64,000 bases of DNA, taken from Ascoidea rubescens DSM 1968. Taxonomy: Eukaryota > Ascomycota > Saccharomycetes > Ascoideales > Ascoideaceae. Below are positions 39,301 through 48,380 of the stretch, piece by piece. The notes below the pieces were generated by a model. The model was not told the origin of the DNA. It did no database searches and saw nothing but the letters and a program-made list of their open reading frames with translations. The DNA is taken from assembly GCF_001661345.1 (NCBI RefSeq), contig NW_017962914.1, positions 832,439 through 896,438 of the forward strand. Reading direction: 5' to 3'. Position numbers and translations under genes: made by a program. Each line of letters begins with the position of its first letter. The first letter of the stretch is position 1.

Positions 39301-40639
39301 ATTTTGGTAACTCCTTGACTGATTGGTATTCTTCATTCCAATCACGATAGAGATCAGCACCATCAGAACCACCAATTAAATACTGCAATTGTGTTTTGCC
39401 TAAGTCAGGATACAAAGAAGATTGCTTCTCAAGAAATTTATCGGAGGTGGTAGATGAAGATGGGGCAATCCATGGAGTTGATAAAAACGAATCAGTTGGT
39501 AAAAGAAACAATAAGGGACTTGAAGAGTTTAAAAGATCGTTATTACGTTTACAAACCTGATTAAATTTGAGAGAAATAGAACGAACTAGCGAAATCAAAG
39601 AATGTGATTTAATTAAGGAATTTTTTTTGACTGAGGTTTTTTTAATAGTTGGATCAAAATTATTCGATGAACAGTTGTTAACGAAAAACCCATTAATCGA
39701 GGAAGTGACATGATAAGTTTCATTTTCTAAAGTTTGAATAGTCAAGTATAATAAGTGGCCTCTTAATTTGAAATAAGAAGATGGTGGATTCCAAGAAGAA
39801 AGAAAAATGTTCTTTAAAGCAGGTTTCAATCTGATTGAAGAAGATGGAGAATGTTGTTTAAAAGTTGGAGCAATGAACAACTCCTTTGAATAGGAAGCGA
39901 GTTTTTCTTTATCTTCAGGAGATAAAGTTTTTTCCTCTTCTTTTTTGTCATTATTATCTTTCGTTTTTTTTGCATCCTCAGCATCTTCAGAATCTTTTTT
40001 AATAATTGGAGATAATTTAATGTTTTGAAATTTACTTGAACCAGCACCTATACCTAAAATGTCAGATAAAGTTTCAAACTCAGAGACTTGTGTCAACGCT
40101 GAGATTTCTCTTAATTTCAACAAATGTTCTCTAACATCTCTTTCTGTATATGGCTTTTCAACTGCAACTAAAGATAAAGATGAATTGTCATCCGACGAAG
40201 TCGAAGAAAGTATGTCACTAATTGTAGTTTCAGATAGTAAAGCGTTCTTTGAACCTTTGAGGCATAAATTGAAACAAGTTAAATAATTCGATTGAGATAA
40301 TACTGAGATTGACTGAGCAATGTCGTGAATTGTTTCAAACTGGGAGACCATTAAGGATAATTCAGATGGTGAATCAGACGAGTCAGATAAAGGAAGTTTC
40401 ACCGAAACTTGGATCATCAGAGGCTCGACAAAATCGTTAGCTTCATTCTTTTCGGAGCCTTGAGATGGCTCAGTAGATTCAGCAGATTCAGCGGATTCAG
40501 CAGGGTCAGTAACATCGGCTTTTTGAGCCTCTTTCACTTGAGGAGCCAGCTCAGGTTTTTTGGTTTGTTCAACATTTCCATTGGATTCAGGAATTGTAGT
40601 AACTGGCTGGGCACTTTCAACCTTTAAATCAGCGCTCAT
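36368..40639 (-). CDS. CLU1: Clu1/Tif31, clustered-mitochondria protein
   Basis: 1423 residues; the cytosolic CLU family protein binds mRNAs of mitochondrial proteins, co-purifies with eIF3 and keeps mitochondria dispersed. The order is a charged N-terminus; a ubiquitin-like CLU-N part (VSVKLPLSD, TIHDIAQSISVLSQSNYLTCFNLCLKG, ~75-135); the central CLU domain (~435-650, with DWNEEYQSVKELP, IFRERLLSKIGFEF, CGRRVVCQTPVPG); a Lys/Glu-rich linker (~830-905); an eIF3-p135-like region; TPRs (~1130-1310; LYEQIYGTVHPELAKVYGL, ALINLAYYEHINGN); and a basic tail. Yeast Clu1 is 1277. Only three in-frame CTG codons were found. An RRPE-like element lies ~200 bp upstream. Confidence 0.96.
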   Translation of the reverse strand: MSADLKVESAQPVTTIPESNGNVEQTKKPELAPQVKEAQKADVTDPAESAESAESTEPSQGSEKNEANDFVEPLMIQVSVKLPLSDSSDSPSELSLMVSQFETIHDIAQSISVLSQSNYLTCFNLCLKGSKNALLSETTISDILSSTSSDDNSSLSLVAVEKPYTERDVREHLLKLREISALTQVSEFETLSDILGIGAGSSKFQNIKLSPIIKKDSEDAEDAKKTKDNNDKKEEEKTLSPEDKEKLASYSKELFIAPTFKQHSPSSSIRLKPALKNIFLSSWNPPSSYFKLRGHLLYLTIQTLENETYHVTSSINGFFVNNCSSNNFDPTIKKTSVKKNSLIKSHSLISLVRSISLKFNQVCKRNNDLLNSSSPLLFLLPTDSFLSTPWIAPSSSTTSDKFLEKQSSLYPDLGKTQLQYLIGGSDGADLYRDWNEEYQSVKELPKSNLQERIFRERLLSKIGFEFTLSATKGAIEILNGNISPMNPNEDPSQHIFLRNNIFYSLATDSSDLYVNKGGNEASRYCAIKDLDSVRVLNKLDDPKVSHLCTAIIDFCGRRVVCQTPVPGVFNNDTLLSPEEKTAFSKIVYGSSDEGITVSSNEKFEELFTPIAEAFHLRKHSVYVNDGADKVKPVPIVTSFETKGMKGTDYRNYIIDLYKTSPLDIEFIESNWKPDNKESFPHKETYVRHECVEEWFRRKVAALIKEEAEIFEKKKAEKDLLEDNEKPTITLDPSKISINPDCFSLTVDESKLGEKEKEELHQDQQIVREISQFISKYLIPEFLEEIGTSEVMAPIDGEHLTSLLHKKGINLRYIGAIANSAIVYKEKETKKIEEKKDQIKKEIEDAKAAKAAKAKKEAEEKEKSNSNDKNEEPKEEAKEETKGTEEKSKAPKSNVYFTTASYEALYKTCIQEMIARSVKHILRELTTNIPIAIIPSIVTLFLNCFLGYNVNSKPKFEIDEELKSLYSSTVDFESFDFLAPNAVFELIEKEVYRRFRFNLSEIDKWYEDQKVIKVRSLFREISLKFGIQWASFNYPFTVQEFEKLTEEELIIFTNEEQATVKKGKKKGKKSTVSASASASSEIIKRTTTFIPDDIVTFVPIIKDSVYKPSLVEEIWDTGRAKIYGVNTTKEDHDMGISLLLESLSLYEQIYGTVHPELAKVYGLIAQSYFDLGNSALAVEYSRKGIFIAERTLGIDFHETFLALINLAYYEHINGNTINSLAVYSRILKDWNIIYGDETHPASITTLTNIALMYQSVQLYDTAKTLLSKALELSEKINGKDSTMTGMIKYQFALSLTTVNNINSSVKYMNEAYKTFRDLLGENDPTTIDAKKNVDSFTRFLVLNTKQERELRKIMEETERQKETEKATRLKIENLTKKINSSAKNDKTDSKIDNRSIGQLLKFIEGEGVKSGGKRTSKKNSKSKK

Positions 40640-40956
40640 TCTTTGGAAAATGAAAGTTGTAACAACTAGAGACTAGAAAAACAAAAAGATAACAATGTAT
40701 TGGACAAAAAAAAGATTATAAATAAGCTGAAAGAAGATATTTACAAGAGGAACAATAAAGGTGTATTTACTATATATCTCTTTTCTATGACCTGCGTTCT
40801 ACACCAGTCATAAATCGTGGAGTTGATCTTGAAAAAATGGTGAAAAAATTTTGGAGTGCAATTCCGAAGCTGAAATTTGCGGTGAAAGCGCGGTTTATGC
40901 CGGTCTCCGCGTCCACGGAAGCTCAACGGTTATGCAGATGGTGCATACGGCGCGGA
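40640..40956. other. Intergenic CLU1 promoter / KRE5 3' flank
   Basis: 317 bases upstream of CLU1 and downstream of the UGGT/KRE5 gene. It holds the RRPE-like tract at 40841-40853. The last ~90 bases before the UGGT stop are GC-rich. Short frames there are unsupported. Confidence 0.5.
40841..40853 (+). promoter_or_regulatory. RRPE-like element upstream of CLU1
   Basis: TGAAAAAATTTTG lies 202 bp from the CLU1 start and resembles the RRPE motif of yeast translation/ribosome genes. Confidence 0.4.
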
Positions 40957-43900
40957 TCAGAGCTCGTCGTGGAAATCCGCAAGATCCGCATCAAAGTCCT
41001 CCTCAGAATCAGAAGCAGCAGAATCAGCAGAATCAGAAGCACTAACCAGATGTATTTCGGCCTCCTTGAGCTCCACCGCCTTTATTTGCTTTGCTTCTTC
41101 TCGCAAAGCTGTGATCTCATCGTCGTAGTCGCTCCATTCTTTGATTTGACGTCTTGCTCGATCCAATTTCGGTTCTCTGGTGAGTGGATTGTTACAGAGA
41201 TCAATTGTTTTAGCAGTTCTCAAGCTTTCGTCTGAGCACCATGTCTCGCACCATAACCAGTCCTGAGGCAATGAGAAGATTTTAATTTCCTTTTGCAAGT
41301 TGTTTGGCAAATCTTGGTCCAAATTGGATAATGAATTTGGGTCTGCAGATAAAGATTGATAATGCTGTCTTAACCGATCTCCAGCTGCAATTCCTCTGAA
41401 TTTTTTCAAATCAATCACATAAAGCGCGCTGATATGGTATTTATACTCATCTCCTAATAAATTGGCCCAATACCCTTGTTTCCAAAATCGAAATCCCTCC
41501 ATTTCTTTTCTTGAATCACACATTGGTGTATATCCATATGGCGCACCTTTCAAATTCAAGTCAACTAACTCTTTCAAATCTGTTCTGCAAATTTGATCTG
41601 AATCAACAAATATCACTTTATCTAAATCTTGAGGGAAAATCACATCTAAAAACAATATCTTATAGCCCCAAAACGTTCTTTGTTTTTCTCTTTGAGGTCT
41701 TAACCAAAATGGCCATTTATATGTTATCAACTCGTATTTGAAATCATACTTCTTAGCTAAATATGGTAGAAATTCCTTGAATGATGGTGACATAAAATTC
41801 TCAATTAACCAAAATTTGATACTATGCTTTGTATGTTTTCTAACAGATGCTGTCATTATACTTAGAAATCTTTCATATAAGTGTCCACTTGCAATTGTAA
41901 AAATATTAATATCCGCTTTATCCAAATTATAATTTGAACCAACCAATTCATTATCTTTGCCACTAATCTTATTAAAAACATTTTTCAATAACCTTGGTAA
42001 TTTATTCACTATTCCGTCTAAATTCAATATTTTCTTAAATGTACTTGCATCAAAATCATCCGCATCTTGATCATTTTTAATAATCAAGCTACTACCTTCC
42101 ATTCCAGGGTTTTTAACAAATCTTGGAAAAATTGTCAATCCATTCATATCTGAAATACCAAGATATGAATCATTCCTAGAAATCTTTTTTCCCTCATTGT
42201 CAATGATGAAAATGTCATTAATTGAATAAATCTCCCTAGATTTAGAATTTGGTTTAATTTGAAACTTCCATAGCCCAGGGTTGGATTTTAACTGCAAATA
42301 CCCAAGATTAGCCATGATGTTAGTATCTGAATATGTTTTATCTTGAACATCAATTAGCTCAACTTGAGCTCCCACTGGAGGAATTTTCTTTTCAATATCT
42401 TTACTATGCCCTTCAATTAATATATTTCTCAACTCATAAATTCCTTCAACATAACCGAATTCTGTAGAATCAAGTTTAATATTATCAAGATCCCAAATCG
42501 ATGTTTTAGGCATAACAATCCATGACGTTGAAACATCCATATCTAATGTAAATAATGTCTTTTCAGGCACATTTTCAAATTTCGCATTGTAATTGTTTCT
42601 ATCAATTTCCCCACTATCAGAATCAAATGTAACATTCGAAAGATATAACCCACGATAAAATCTTTTGATACTAATCTCGCTCATTTCCAAATCTGGTTGA
42701 AGTAAAATAGTAATATGACAAAGATTAGAAAATCTGGCTAAATTTGTAAAACCGTCTAGCATTGTTAATATCTTTTGAGATTCTTCACTAATAGGATCAA
42801 TAATTGCAACAATCTCTAGATCTGCCAAATCTTTAGATCTAAAAACTGATTTAGCATTTTCATTACCGATTTCAATTGAAACATCTTCATAAGTGATTGA
42901 AGATAAATCATACCTAGTGATTTTTTCACCAATCTGATAATCAACTTGGTTAGTGTCAAAAAAGCTCTTGGTTAAAACCGTTGATAACAATTCAAACCAA
43001 TCATAATAGTCTTTAAATAAGGTTATTTCAGTTTTTTGGTATATCAAAATCTGATTTTTAAACGAAATATCAAGATCTGTTCTTAAAATATCAATGGGTT
43101 TTAATCTATTTTCAATTTCATATAGAACTAAGAAATCTATTTCTTTTTCAGTGAACAATTCTTCTTCACTATTAAATTTAATCAATCTGCTGTTCACAAT
43201 AATTACTGGAGCATAATTATAAGCTTCAATATCAATATCAATTGATTTAAGTAAACTGATAACTTCCTTGTTAAAATGTTGTTTGTGTTGATCTTTAAAC
43301 TCAATTAAATTTGAGTTTCTTTCAATAATATCCACAACTAATTCCATTGTATCCTTTAATGTAATTGATTTGCCAATATTTTTATTAGTAAGAGATTCTT
43401 TGATTTTTTTGAAATTAGAGTTATCTATAGCGGTATTTACTAATTTGATTCTGGCTTTATAATCTTGGTCATATTCGAATAGACTATACTCCATTTTAAG
43501 CAATTCAACCACTTCTTTCAAAAATGGTTTTGAATTAAAATCACCAATTAAATAAGTAGTTATTGGAATTTTCTGTTCGGAATTAATTCTTCTTATTTTT
43601 TTTTCGTATTGAAACTCAACAGTGTTTTCTTGAATTTTTTCATTATATCTGATTGTTTTAAAAAATTCTTCAGAGAAAAATTTATAAGTAAACCCTTCAT
43701 CAATAATTCCATCATCAATTCCTTTAATATTATCGTGTTCAGGCATTATTTTCAAATTACGGGAAGATAAAGATTTTTCATAAAGATAATCAATTAATTT
43801 TTTATTTTCAAACTCTTTGTTTTTCGAGGAAAGATTTTCTTGGATAATTTTAGCGATTAAATTAACGTCTTTGTATAATTGATTTGCAATAGCATATTGC

Positions 43901-45900
43901 CATTGGTTGTATTTATCGAATTCAGTAAAGACACCATCAATTATAATATAAGGTTTTTTAATTGCATAATTTTTTAAAAAAAAGGAATTATCATATTCAT
44001 CGAGGTTATAGTCGTCTTCATTGTTATTATAGTGATCTAGTAATTCTTTTTTAACTTTTCCTGGAGAATTACTTAGTCGTTCTAAAAAGCTGTATAAATC
44101 CTTTTTCGAATTTACTTGATCATTATAACCAGTTTTATAAAATTTGTGAAACAATAACTTATTGATCAATTTTTCATCTTCATTTTTATCAGAGGCATTT
44201 TGTAAAATTGGTAAAAATCCAATTCTTTGGGGAATCCCTCTATCTAAAATTAAGGAGGATATTGACATTGCGATATTTAATAAGCTATCATCATTTAAAT
44301 TTAAAACAAAAATCATATCAAATAAATTTTCCTTTAAGTTTGGTAATTGGCCAGGACGAATTTCCTTTGATTGTTGTAGAAAAATGCTTCTGTCTATCTT
44401 TAAATGGCTATAAAAGGAATCACTTTCAATATCGTTTAAATAAAAAAACTTATCGCCTAATATGTGAGAATTTTTATTTAAATTAAATCGTTTAAATAGA
44501 TTATTAGAATTTGATTTAAAATTTCTTCTTAGATAAGTTAGCATAAAGGCAAATCTTGTTAGAATGCTTTTTGAATTAAAAGTTGATAGTTTTAGATTTT
44601 TTTTCAAAAAATGAATCAAGTTCAATTCGTTATTGAATAAGTTAATTAGGTTGAAAAAATTAAATTTTGAATCAGATAAGGGTTTACCATTGATATAAAG
44701 GCCGATTGAATCCTTTGATAACCCAATTTTCGAATTTGAATTTGTTATATCGATTATATTTTTAATTTTTTGATCTCTTTTTTTGTTAATTTTAAAAGAT
44801 TTTGAAAAGGCGATTAAATTTGAAAATTTGGGAAAGTCATTTAAAATTTGAATTAATCTCTTAAAGTTTGTGTATGAATTGTTAGAGTAATTTAGTACAT
44901 AGTTGACTAATTTTAAATCTAAGTTTTTAATTCTCTTTTTTGGAACTGATTGAATATCAGAAAAATGAGTGTTTAGGATATCAGAGTCATCAGTATCAAT
45001 TTTTTCGATATTTGAGTTTTGTTTTGAGTTTGAGTTTGAATTTGAATTTGAATTGTTAAAGACATCTCTATCGTCAATTACAATATAATCTGTTCTTTTT
45101 AGAGTTAAATCAACACCATAACCACTTAATAATTCATAATCAATTTTTGTATTATATTCAGGGATATATCTCCAAACAAAATTCAATTTTTTTGCTAAAA
45201 CATTTTGGTATAAAGAAATAAAGAAATTTTTAAATGAGGGATCATTAATATTACCATAAAGAATCAAAAGAGGAAGATTATTTGTAGAGTAATTACCAAT
45301 AACTCTATCAAATGGCAAAATTAACTCATTAATTTTGTTATTATTGTTGTTACTATTGTCGATTTGCAAAGCGAATAAATCAGTTGGATCCGATATAATT
45401 TTGTCATCAAATAGGATCCAGGAATCCCTTGGGGAGGACTGAGGGATGTTGAAATTAGGTATAACGGACGAATTATAGTAATTGTAATGGGATATAACTG
45501 TTGGAGAATAATAGTGGTTTGCTAAGTAAATATCATAAACCAATTTTGAATCGTTGTTTAATAAAGTGTTAAAAGTGTTGTCATAGTAAAATTTATCGTT
45601 GAAAACTGGGGAGAGTTCGCAAGCATCAGACAAGTCAATTGAGTTGATTGCATCGATATCATGAATACTCAGAGCATCTATGTCGTTGATGTTCAACAAT
45701 TTCAAAATCGTTGGCAAATAAAGAGACTCATTCTGGTTTGAAATTGTTTCTAGTATCTGCAAAGCAAATGGGGGATTCAGCCAGCTGGAGTAGAGCTTGA
45801 CATTGACAGAGTTCTGGGAAGAAGCAAGACTGCTGGCAATTGCTAGCATATAGGAGAAATACAGTAGAAGAGCGTAGGAGAACCATCTGGAGCTGGACAT
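40957..45900 (-). CDS. KRE5: ER UDP-glucose:glycoprotein glucosyltransferase / Kre5 family
   Basis: About 1647 residues starting at MSSSRWFSYALLLYFSY, whose N-terminus is a good signal peptide. An in-frame ATG at 45981 would add 27 charged residues ahead of it. The C-terminus is HDEL, the yeast ER-retention signal. The first ~1300 residues correspond to the tandem thioredoxin-like domains of UGGT. The C-terminal GT24 domain (~1320-1600) has INIFTIASGHLYERFL, FVDSDQICRTDLKEL (DxD near 1430), KEMEGFRFWKQGYW, YHISALYVIDL, DPNSLSNLDQDLPN and SLPQDWLWCETWC. These are close to active UGGTs, whereas S. cerevisiae Kre5 is divergent and needed for beta-1,6-glucan. Many Asn-rich inserts lengthen it. 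The gene could serve glycoprotein quality control, wall glucan synthesis, or both. Confidence 0.93.
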   Translation of the reverse strand: MSSSRWFSYALLLYFSYMLAIASSLASSQNSVNVKLYSSWLNPPFALQILETISNQNESLYLPTILKLLNINDIDALSIHDIDAINSIDLSDACELSPVFNDKFYYDNTFNTLLNNDSKLVYDIYLANHYYSPTVISHYNYYNSSVIPNFNIPQSSPRDSWILFDDKIISDPTDLFALQIDNSNNNNNKINELILPFDRVIGNYSTNNLPLLILYGNINDPSFKNFFISLYQNVLAKKLNFVWRYIPEYNTKIDYELLSGYGVDLTLKRTDYIVIDDRDVFNNSNSNSNSNSKQNSNIEKIDTDDSDILNTHFSDIQSVPKKRIKNLDLKLVNYVLNYSNNSYTNFKRLIQILNDFPKFSNLIAFSKSFKINKKRDQKIKNIIDITNSNSKIGLSKDSIGLYINGKPLSDSKFNFFNLINLFNNELNLIHFLKKNLKLSTFNSKSILTRFAFMLTYLRRNFKSNSNNLFKRFNLNKNSHILGDKFFYLNDIESDSFYSHLKIDRSIFLQQSKEIRPGQLPNLKENLFDMIFVLNLNDDSLLNIAMSISSLILDRGIPQRIGFLPILQNASDKNEDEKLINKLLFHKFYKTGYNDQVNSKKDLYSFLERLSNSPGKVKKELLDHYNNNEDDYNLDEYDNSFFLKNYAIKKPYIIIDGVFTEFDKYNQWQYAIANQLYKDVNLIAKIIQENLSSKNKEFENKKLIDYLYEKSLSSRNLKIMPEHDNIKGIDDGIIDEGFTYKFFSEEFFKTIRYNEKIQENTVEFQYEKKIRRINSEQKIPITTYLIGDFNSKPFLKEVVELLKMEYSLFEYDQDYKARIKLVNTAIDNSNFKKIKESLTNKNIGKSITLKDTMELVVDIIERNSNLIEFKDQHKQHFNKEVISLLKSIDIDIEAYNYAPVIIVNSRLIKFNSEEELFTEKEIDFLVLYEIENRLKPIDILRTDLDISFKNQILIYQKTEITLFKDYYDWFELLSTVLTKSFFDTNQVDYQIGEKITRYDLSSITYEDVSIEIGNENAKSVFRSKDLADLEIVAIIDPISEESQKILTMLDGFTNLARFSNLCHITILLQPDLEMSEISIKRFYRGLYLSNVTFDSDSGEIDRNNYNAKFENVPEKTLFTLDMDVSTSWIVMPKTSIWDLDNIKLDSTEFGYVEGIYELRNILIEGHSKDIEKKIPPVGAQVELIDVQDKTYSDTNIMANLGYLQLKSNPGLWKFQIKPNSKSREIYSINDIFIIDNEGKKISRNDSYLGISDMNGLTIFPRFVKNPGMEGSSLIIKNDQDADDFDASTFKKILNLDGIVNKLPRLLKNVFNKISGKDNELVGSNYNLDKADINIFTIASGHLYERFLSIMTASVRKHTKHSIKFWLIENFMSPSFKEFLPYLAKKYDFKYELITYKWPFWLRPQREKQRTFWGYKILFLDVIFPQDLDKVIFVDSDQICRTDLKELVDLNLKGAPYGYTPMCDSRKEMEGFRFWKQGYWANLLGDEYKYHISALYVIDLKKFRGIAAGDRLRQHYQSLSADPNSLSNLDQDLPNNLQKEIKIFSLPQDWLWCETWCSDESLRTAKTIDLCNNPLTREPKLDRARRQIKEWSDYDDEITALREEAKQIKAVELKEAEIHLVSASDSADSAASDSEEDFDADLADFHDEL

Positions 45901-46238
45901 TGGTGGCAAGGCAGCTGTGAGGCGATCTTTTGCAGTTGATTCACCATCTTCAGCATCTTTCACCATCTCTGATCCTCTCATCTTTCCACGGCCACGGGTC
46001 CAGTAGTTAAGGCCGGGCGGCGCTATTGAGGAGCGGTTCCGGATAAAGCAAAGGACGAATGCCGCTTTTTTATCAGCTGCCGTTTTTTGCGAGGTTTTCG
46101 GAGTGAAAAAAGGCTCTCCTCAGCATCTCCCAGAAGTCTCCCAGAAATAGGTTGGAGATGGGTATATATGGACTGAAGAATCGCTGGCTGGTCAAGCAGA
46201 GAGAGTGCTAGGTCAATGTTATTGCTATTCGACAGAGA
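45901..46238. other. Divergent promoter KRE5 / thioesterase A
   Basis: About 340 bases between divergent genes, counted from the signal-peptide Met. GC-rich in the middle (GGCCACGGG, GGCCGGGCGGCG near 46000). Contains TATATATGG near 46161 ahead of the thioesterase. An 89-codon minus-strand frame here is a chance frame. Confidence 0.45.
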
Positions 46239-46937
46239 ATGAGTCCCTCGTCTCAGTATTTGAAGTTGCAGTCGCATCCCTATGTCAAGCACTTAGGCTC
46301 ATCGACTTCAAAGTTCAATCCAATTTCTTATCTACTCCATGACAATTCGAACCACAACGAGGACTTGTTCACTGGGGGCACATTGAGTGGGTCGCATTTG
46401 ATATCCAAATACCCCATATTGTTTTCGAAATACGAGAACTGCAAAAATTTTAATCGAGAGGCCTTTTTAAAGAGAAACGAGATATCAAATGAATTAATTG
46501 GGTTTTTCCATTTGGGACAAAAACTAAGTGGCCAGGTTAATATTGTTCATGGTGGGTTATTGGCGACTTTGTTGGATGAAAATCTTTACAGATGCTGCGT
46601 ACCATTTATTGAGAATAAAATTGGTGTTACGGCTAATTTGAATTTGAATTACAAGAATCCAACTTATACCAATTCATTTATTGTTTTGCATGCTAAATTG
46701 TTAAGAATAGAAGATGAGAGGAAATTTTTTTGTTATGGCAAAATCGAGAGTCTAAAATTCAATGAAAAGGAAGAGGGAAATGAAAAGGAGAAAGGTGATA
46801 AAGAGATCTTGGACCACTATTTAAATAAGAATAATATTGATGATGATATTAAGCACAATTTGAATAAGACTAAAAATCCCAAGAAAGAGTTGTTAGTTGA
46901 GGCTAATATTTTAGTTATGAAACCCAAATGGGTTTAA
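46239..46937 (+). CDS. Hotdog-fold thioesterase (PaaI-like), copy A
   Basis: 232 residues of the PaaI/4HBT hotdog family. Core ELIGFFHLGQKLSGQVNIVHGG, then LLATLLDENLYRC (HGG and D positions of the acyl-CoA thioesterase site), then GVTANLNLNYKNPTYTNSFIVLHAKL and KFFCYGKIESL. The N-terminal ~70 residues (HPYVKHL, GTLSGSHLISKYPILFSK) are shared with copy B at 47352-48098, so both belong to a yeast subfamily of unclear substrate; S. cerevisiae Fmp10-like proteins are the nearest candidates I can think of. A Lys/Glu-rich insert lies near 175-210. No clear targeting sequence. The two copies are convergent. Confidence 0.85.
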   Translation: MSPSSQYLKLQSHPYVKHLGSSTSKFNPISYLLHDNSNHNEDLFTGGTLSGSHLISKYPILFSKYENCKNFNREAFLKRNEISNELIGFFHLGQKLSGQVNIVHGGLLATLLDENLYRCCVPFIENKIGVTANLNLNYKNPTYTNSFIVLHAKLLRIEDERKFFCYGKIESLKFNEKEEGNEKEKGDKEILDHYLNKNNIDDDIKHNLNKTKNPKKELLVEANILVMKPKWV

Positions 46938-47351
46938 AATTAGTCAATAAATTAATTTAAATTTATTTATCTATTTATCTATTTATTTATTTGTTAATTT
47001 ATATAGATATCTAGCCATGTAGTAAGAAAAAAAATAAAAAAAAATATGTTATCTATAATGGATGTAATTAAAATTATTAAAATTGAAAAGTAATTCAAAT
47101 ATAATTGAATTGAAATAGAAATGTAATGAAGCCCTCCACCAAATAAAAATATAATAAAATGACATAAAATAAAATAAAAATAAAAATAAAATATTGGTAA
47201 AAGTATAAGTATAAGTATAAGTATAAGTATAAGTATAAGTATAAGTAAAAGTAAAATAAATATGAGTATAATAATGATAATGAAGTAAAGATTATAATCT
47301 TTTGAGGTGAATTAAAGGTGAATAAGATTAATATAATAATCAATATTATAA
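46938..47351. other. Convergent intergenic between thioesterase copies
   Basis: AT-rich 414-bp gap with (TTTA/TCTA)n near 46970 and an AGTATA hexamer array near 47211-47250. It is expected to hold the terminators of both genes. Confidence 0.6.
47211..47250. repeat. AGTATA hexamer microsatellite
   Basis: About six to seven head-to-tail copies of AGTATA between the two convergent thioesterase genes. Confidence 0.8.
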
Positions 47352-48098
47352 TTAATATTGATCAGATTGAAAATCAGGAGCCCACTTGGGTTCAATAACT
47401 AAAATATTAGCCTCAACTAATAAATTGTGATTTGGATTTTTGGCATGATTCAAGCAATAATTGATATCATTATCAATATCATTTTCATTCAAATAATAGT
47501 TTAAAATACTATTAGTATCATAATTGCTATTGCTGTTATCGTCAATTAGCAAATTTTCAATTTTCCCATAACAGTAAAACTTTCGTTGTTTCTCAACTCT
47601 AGTTATCTTTGCATGTAACATGATAAATGAATCAGAAAAAGTGGGATTCTTATAATTGATGTTCAAGTTAGCTGTAACGCCAAATTTCTTTGAGTTCTTG
47701 AATAATGGAACACAACATCTATAAAGATTCTCATCCAACAAAGTCGCCAATAGCCCACCATGAACGATGTTAAACTGGCCATTCAACTGGTTTCCCAAAT
47801 GAAAAAACGCGATAATCTCATTATGAATATCCTCGTCATTCGCACCATCAGCATTACCGGCACATCCACCGTCGTCCCTGGTAAGCAACTTAGAAAAGAT
47901 GATGGGATTGGAAATCAAATCAGAGCCAGCCAACGTGTGAGAGGTTAACAAGCCATTGGTTCTGTTGACGTTGGTGTCAAAAACATGGCTGATCTGGTGG
48001 AAGTCCTTCGAAGCCTGCAAGTGCTGAACATAGGGATGGTTGAGAAGATGGAGGTGATAAGCATCGACTTCCTGTGAATGTAAAACTGGCTTGGTCAT
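47352..48098 (-). CDS. Hotdog-fold thioesterase (PaaI-like), copy B
   Basis: 248 residues from MTKPVLHSQ at 48098. The frame extends to 48140 only through a TTG codon, and the shared HPYV(Q/K)HL text supports the ATG. The core is IIAFFHLGNQLNGQFNIVHGG, then LLATLLDENLYRC, then GVTANLNINYKNPTF and KFYCYGKIENL. By eye it is roughly half identical to copy A over the full length, including the unusual N- and C-terminal parts (LLVEANILVIEPKWA), so the two are paralogues from an inverted duplication. Copy B has a Gly/Asp-rich insert (TRDDGGCAGNADGAN) that copy A lacks. Its start faces the PITH gene across a GC-rich divergent promoter. Confidence 0.85.
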   Translation of the reverse strand: MTKPVLHSQEVDAYHLHLLNHPYVQHLQASKDFHQISHVFDTNVNRTNGLLTSHTLAGSDLISNPIIFSKLLTRDDGGCAGNADGANDEDIHNEIIAFFHLGNQLNGQFNIVHGGLLATLLDENLYRCCVPLFKNSKKFGVTANLNINYKNPTFSDSFIMLHAKITRVEKQRKFYCYGKIENLLIDDNSNSNYDTNSILNYYLNENDIDNDINYCLNHAKNPNHNLLVEANILVIEPKWAPDFQSDQY

Positions 48099-48380
48099 GG
48101 TGTAATCAGCAATCAGAGACTCACAGTAAAGCTTGATCAAAAGAGTGGCAAACCTTAATAGAAGCTGATCAGCAAAGTGTTCTTTTTGCTCGTTGCAAAG
48201 GAAGAACAGCAGCTTTTATACTCTCAGCAACACAGAAGAGCCCCGTGCCTGTGGTTCCTGCAGCCACCCACGCCACTGGAAGTGACCTGATTTTTGCCAT
48301 CAGGAGACTGTCTTCTTCTTGTTGCCTGTGCTGCCTCTGCTGTTTGTGCTTCCTTAGCTGCCTCTGCCTCTTCTGCCGCC

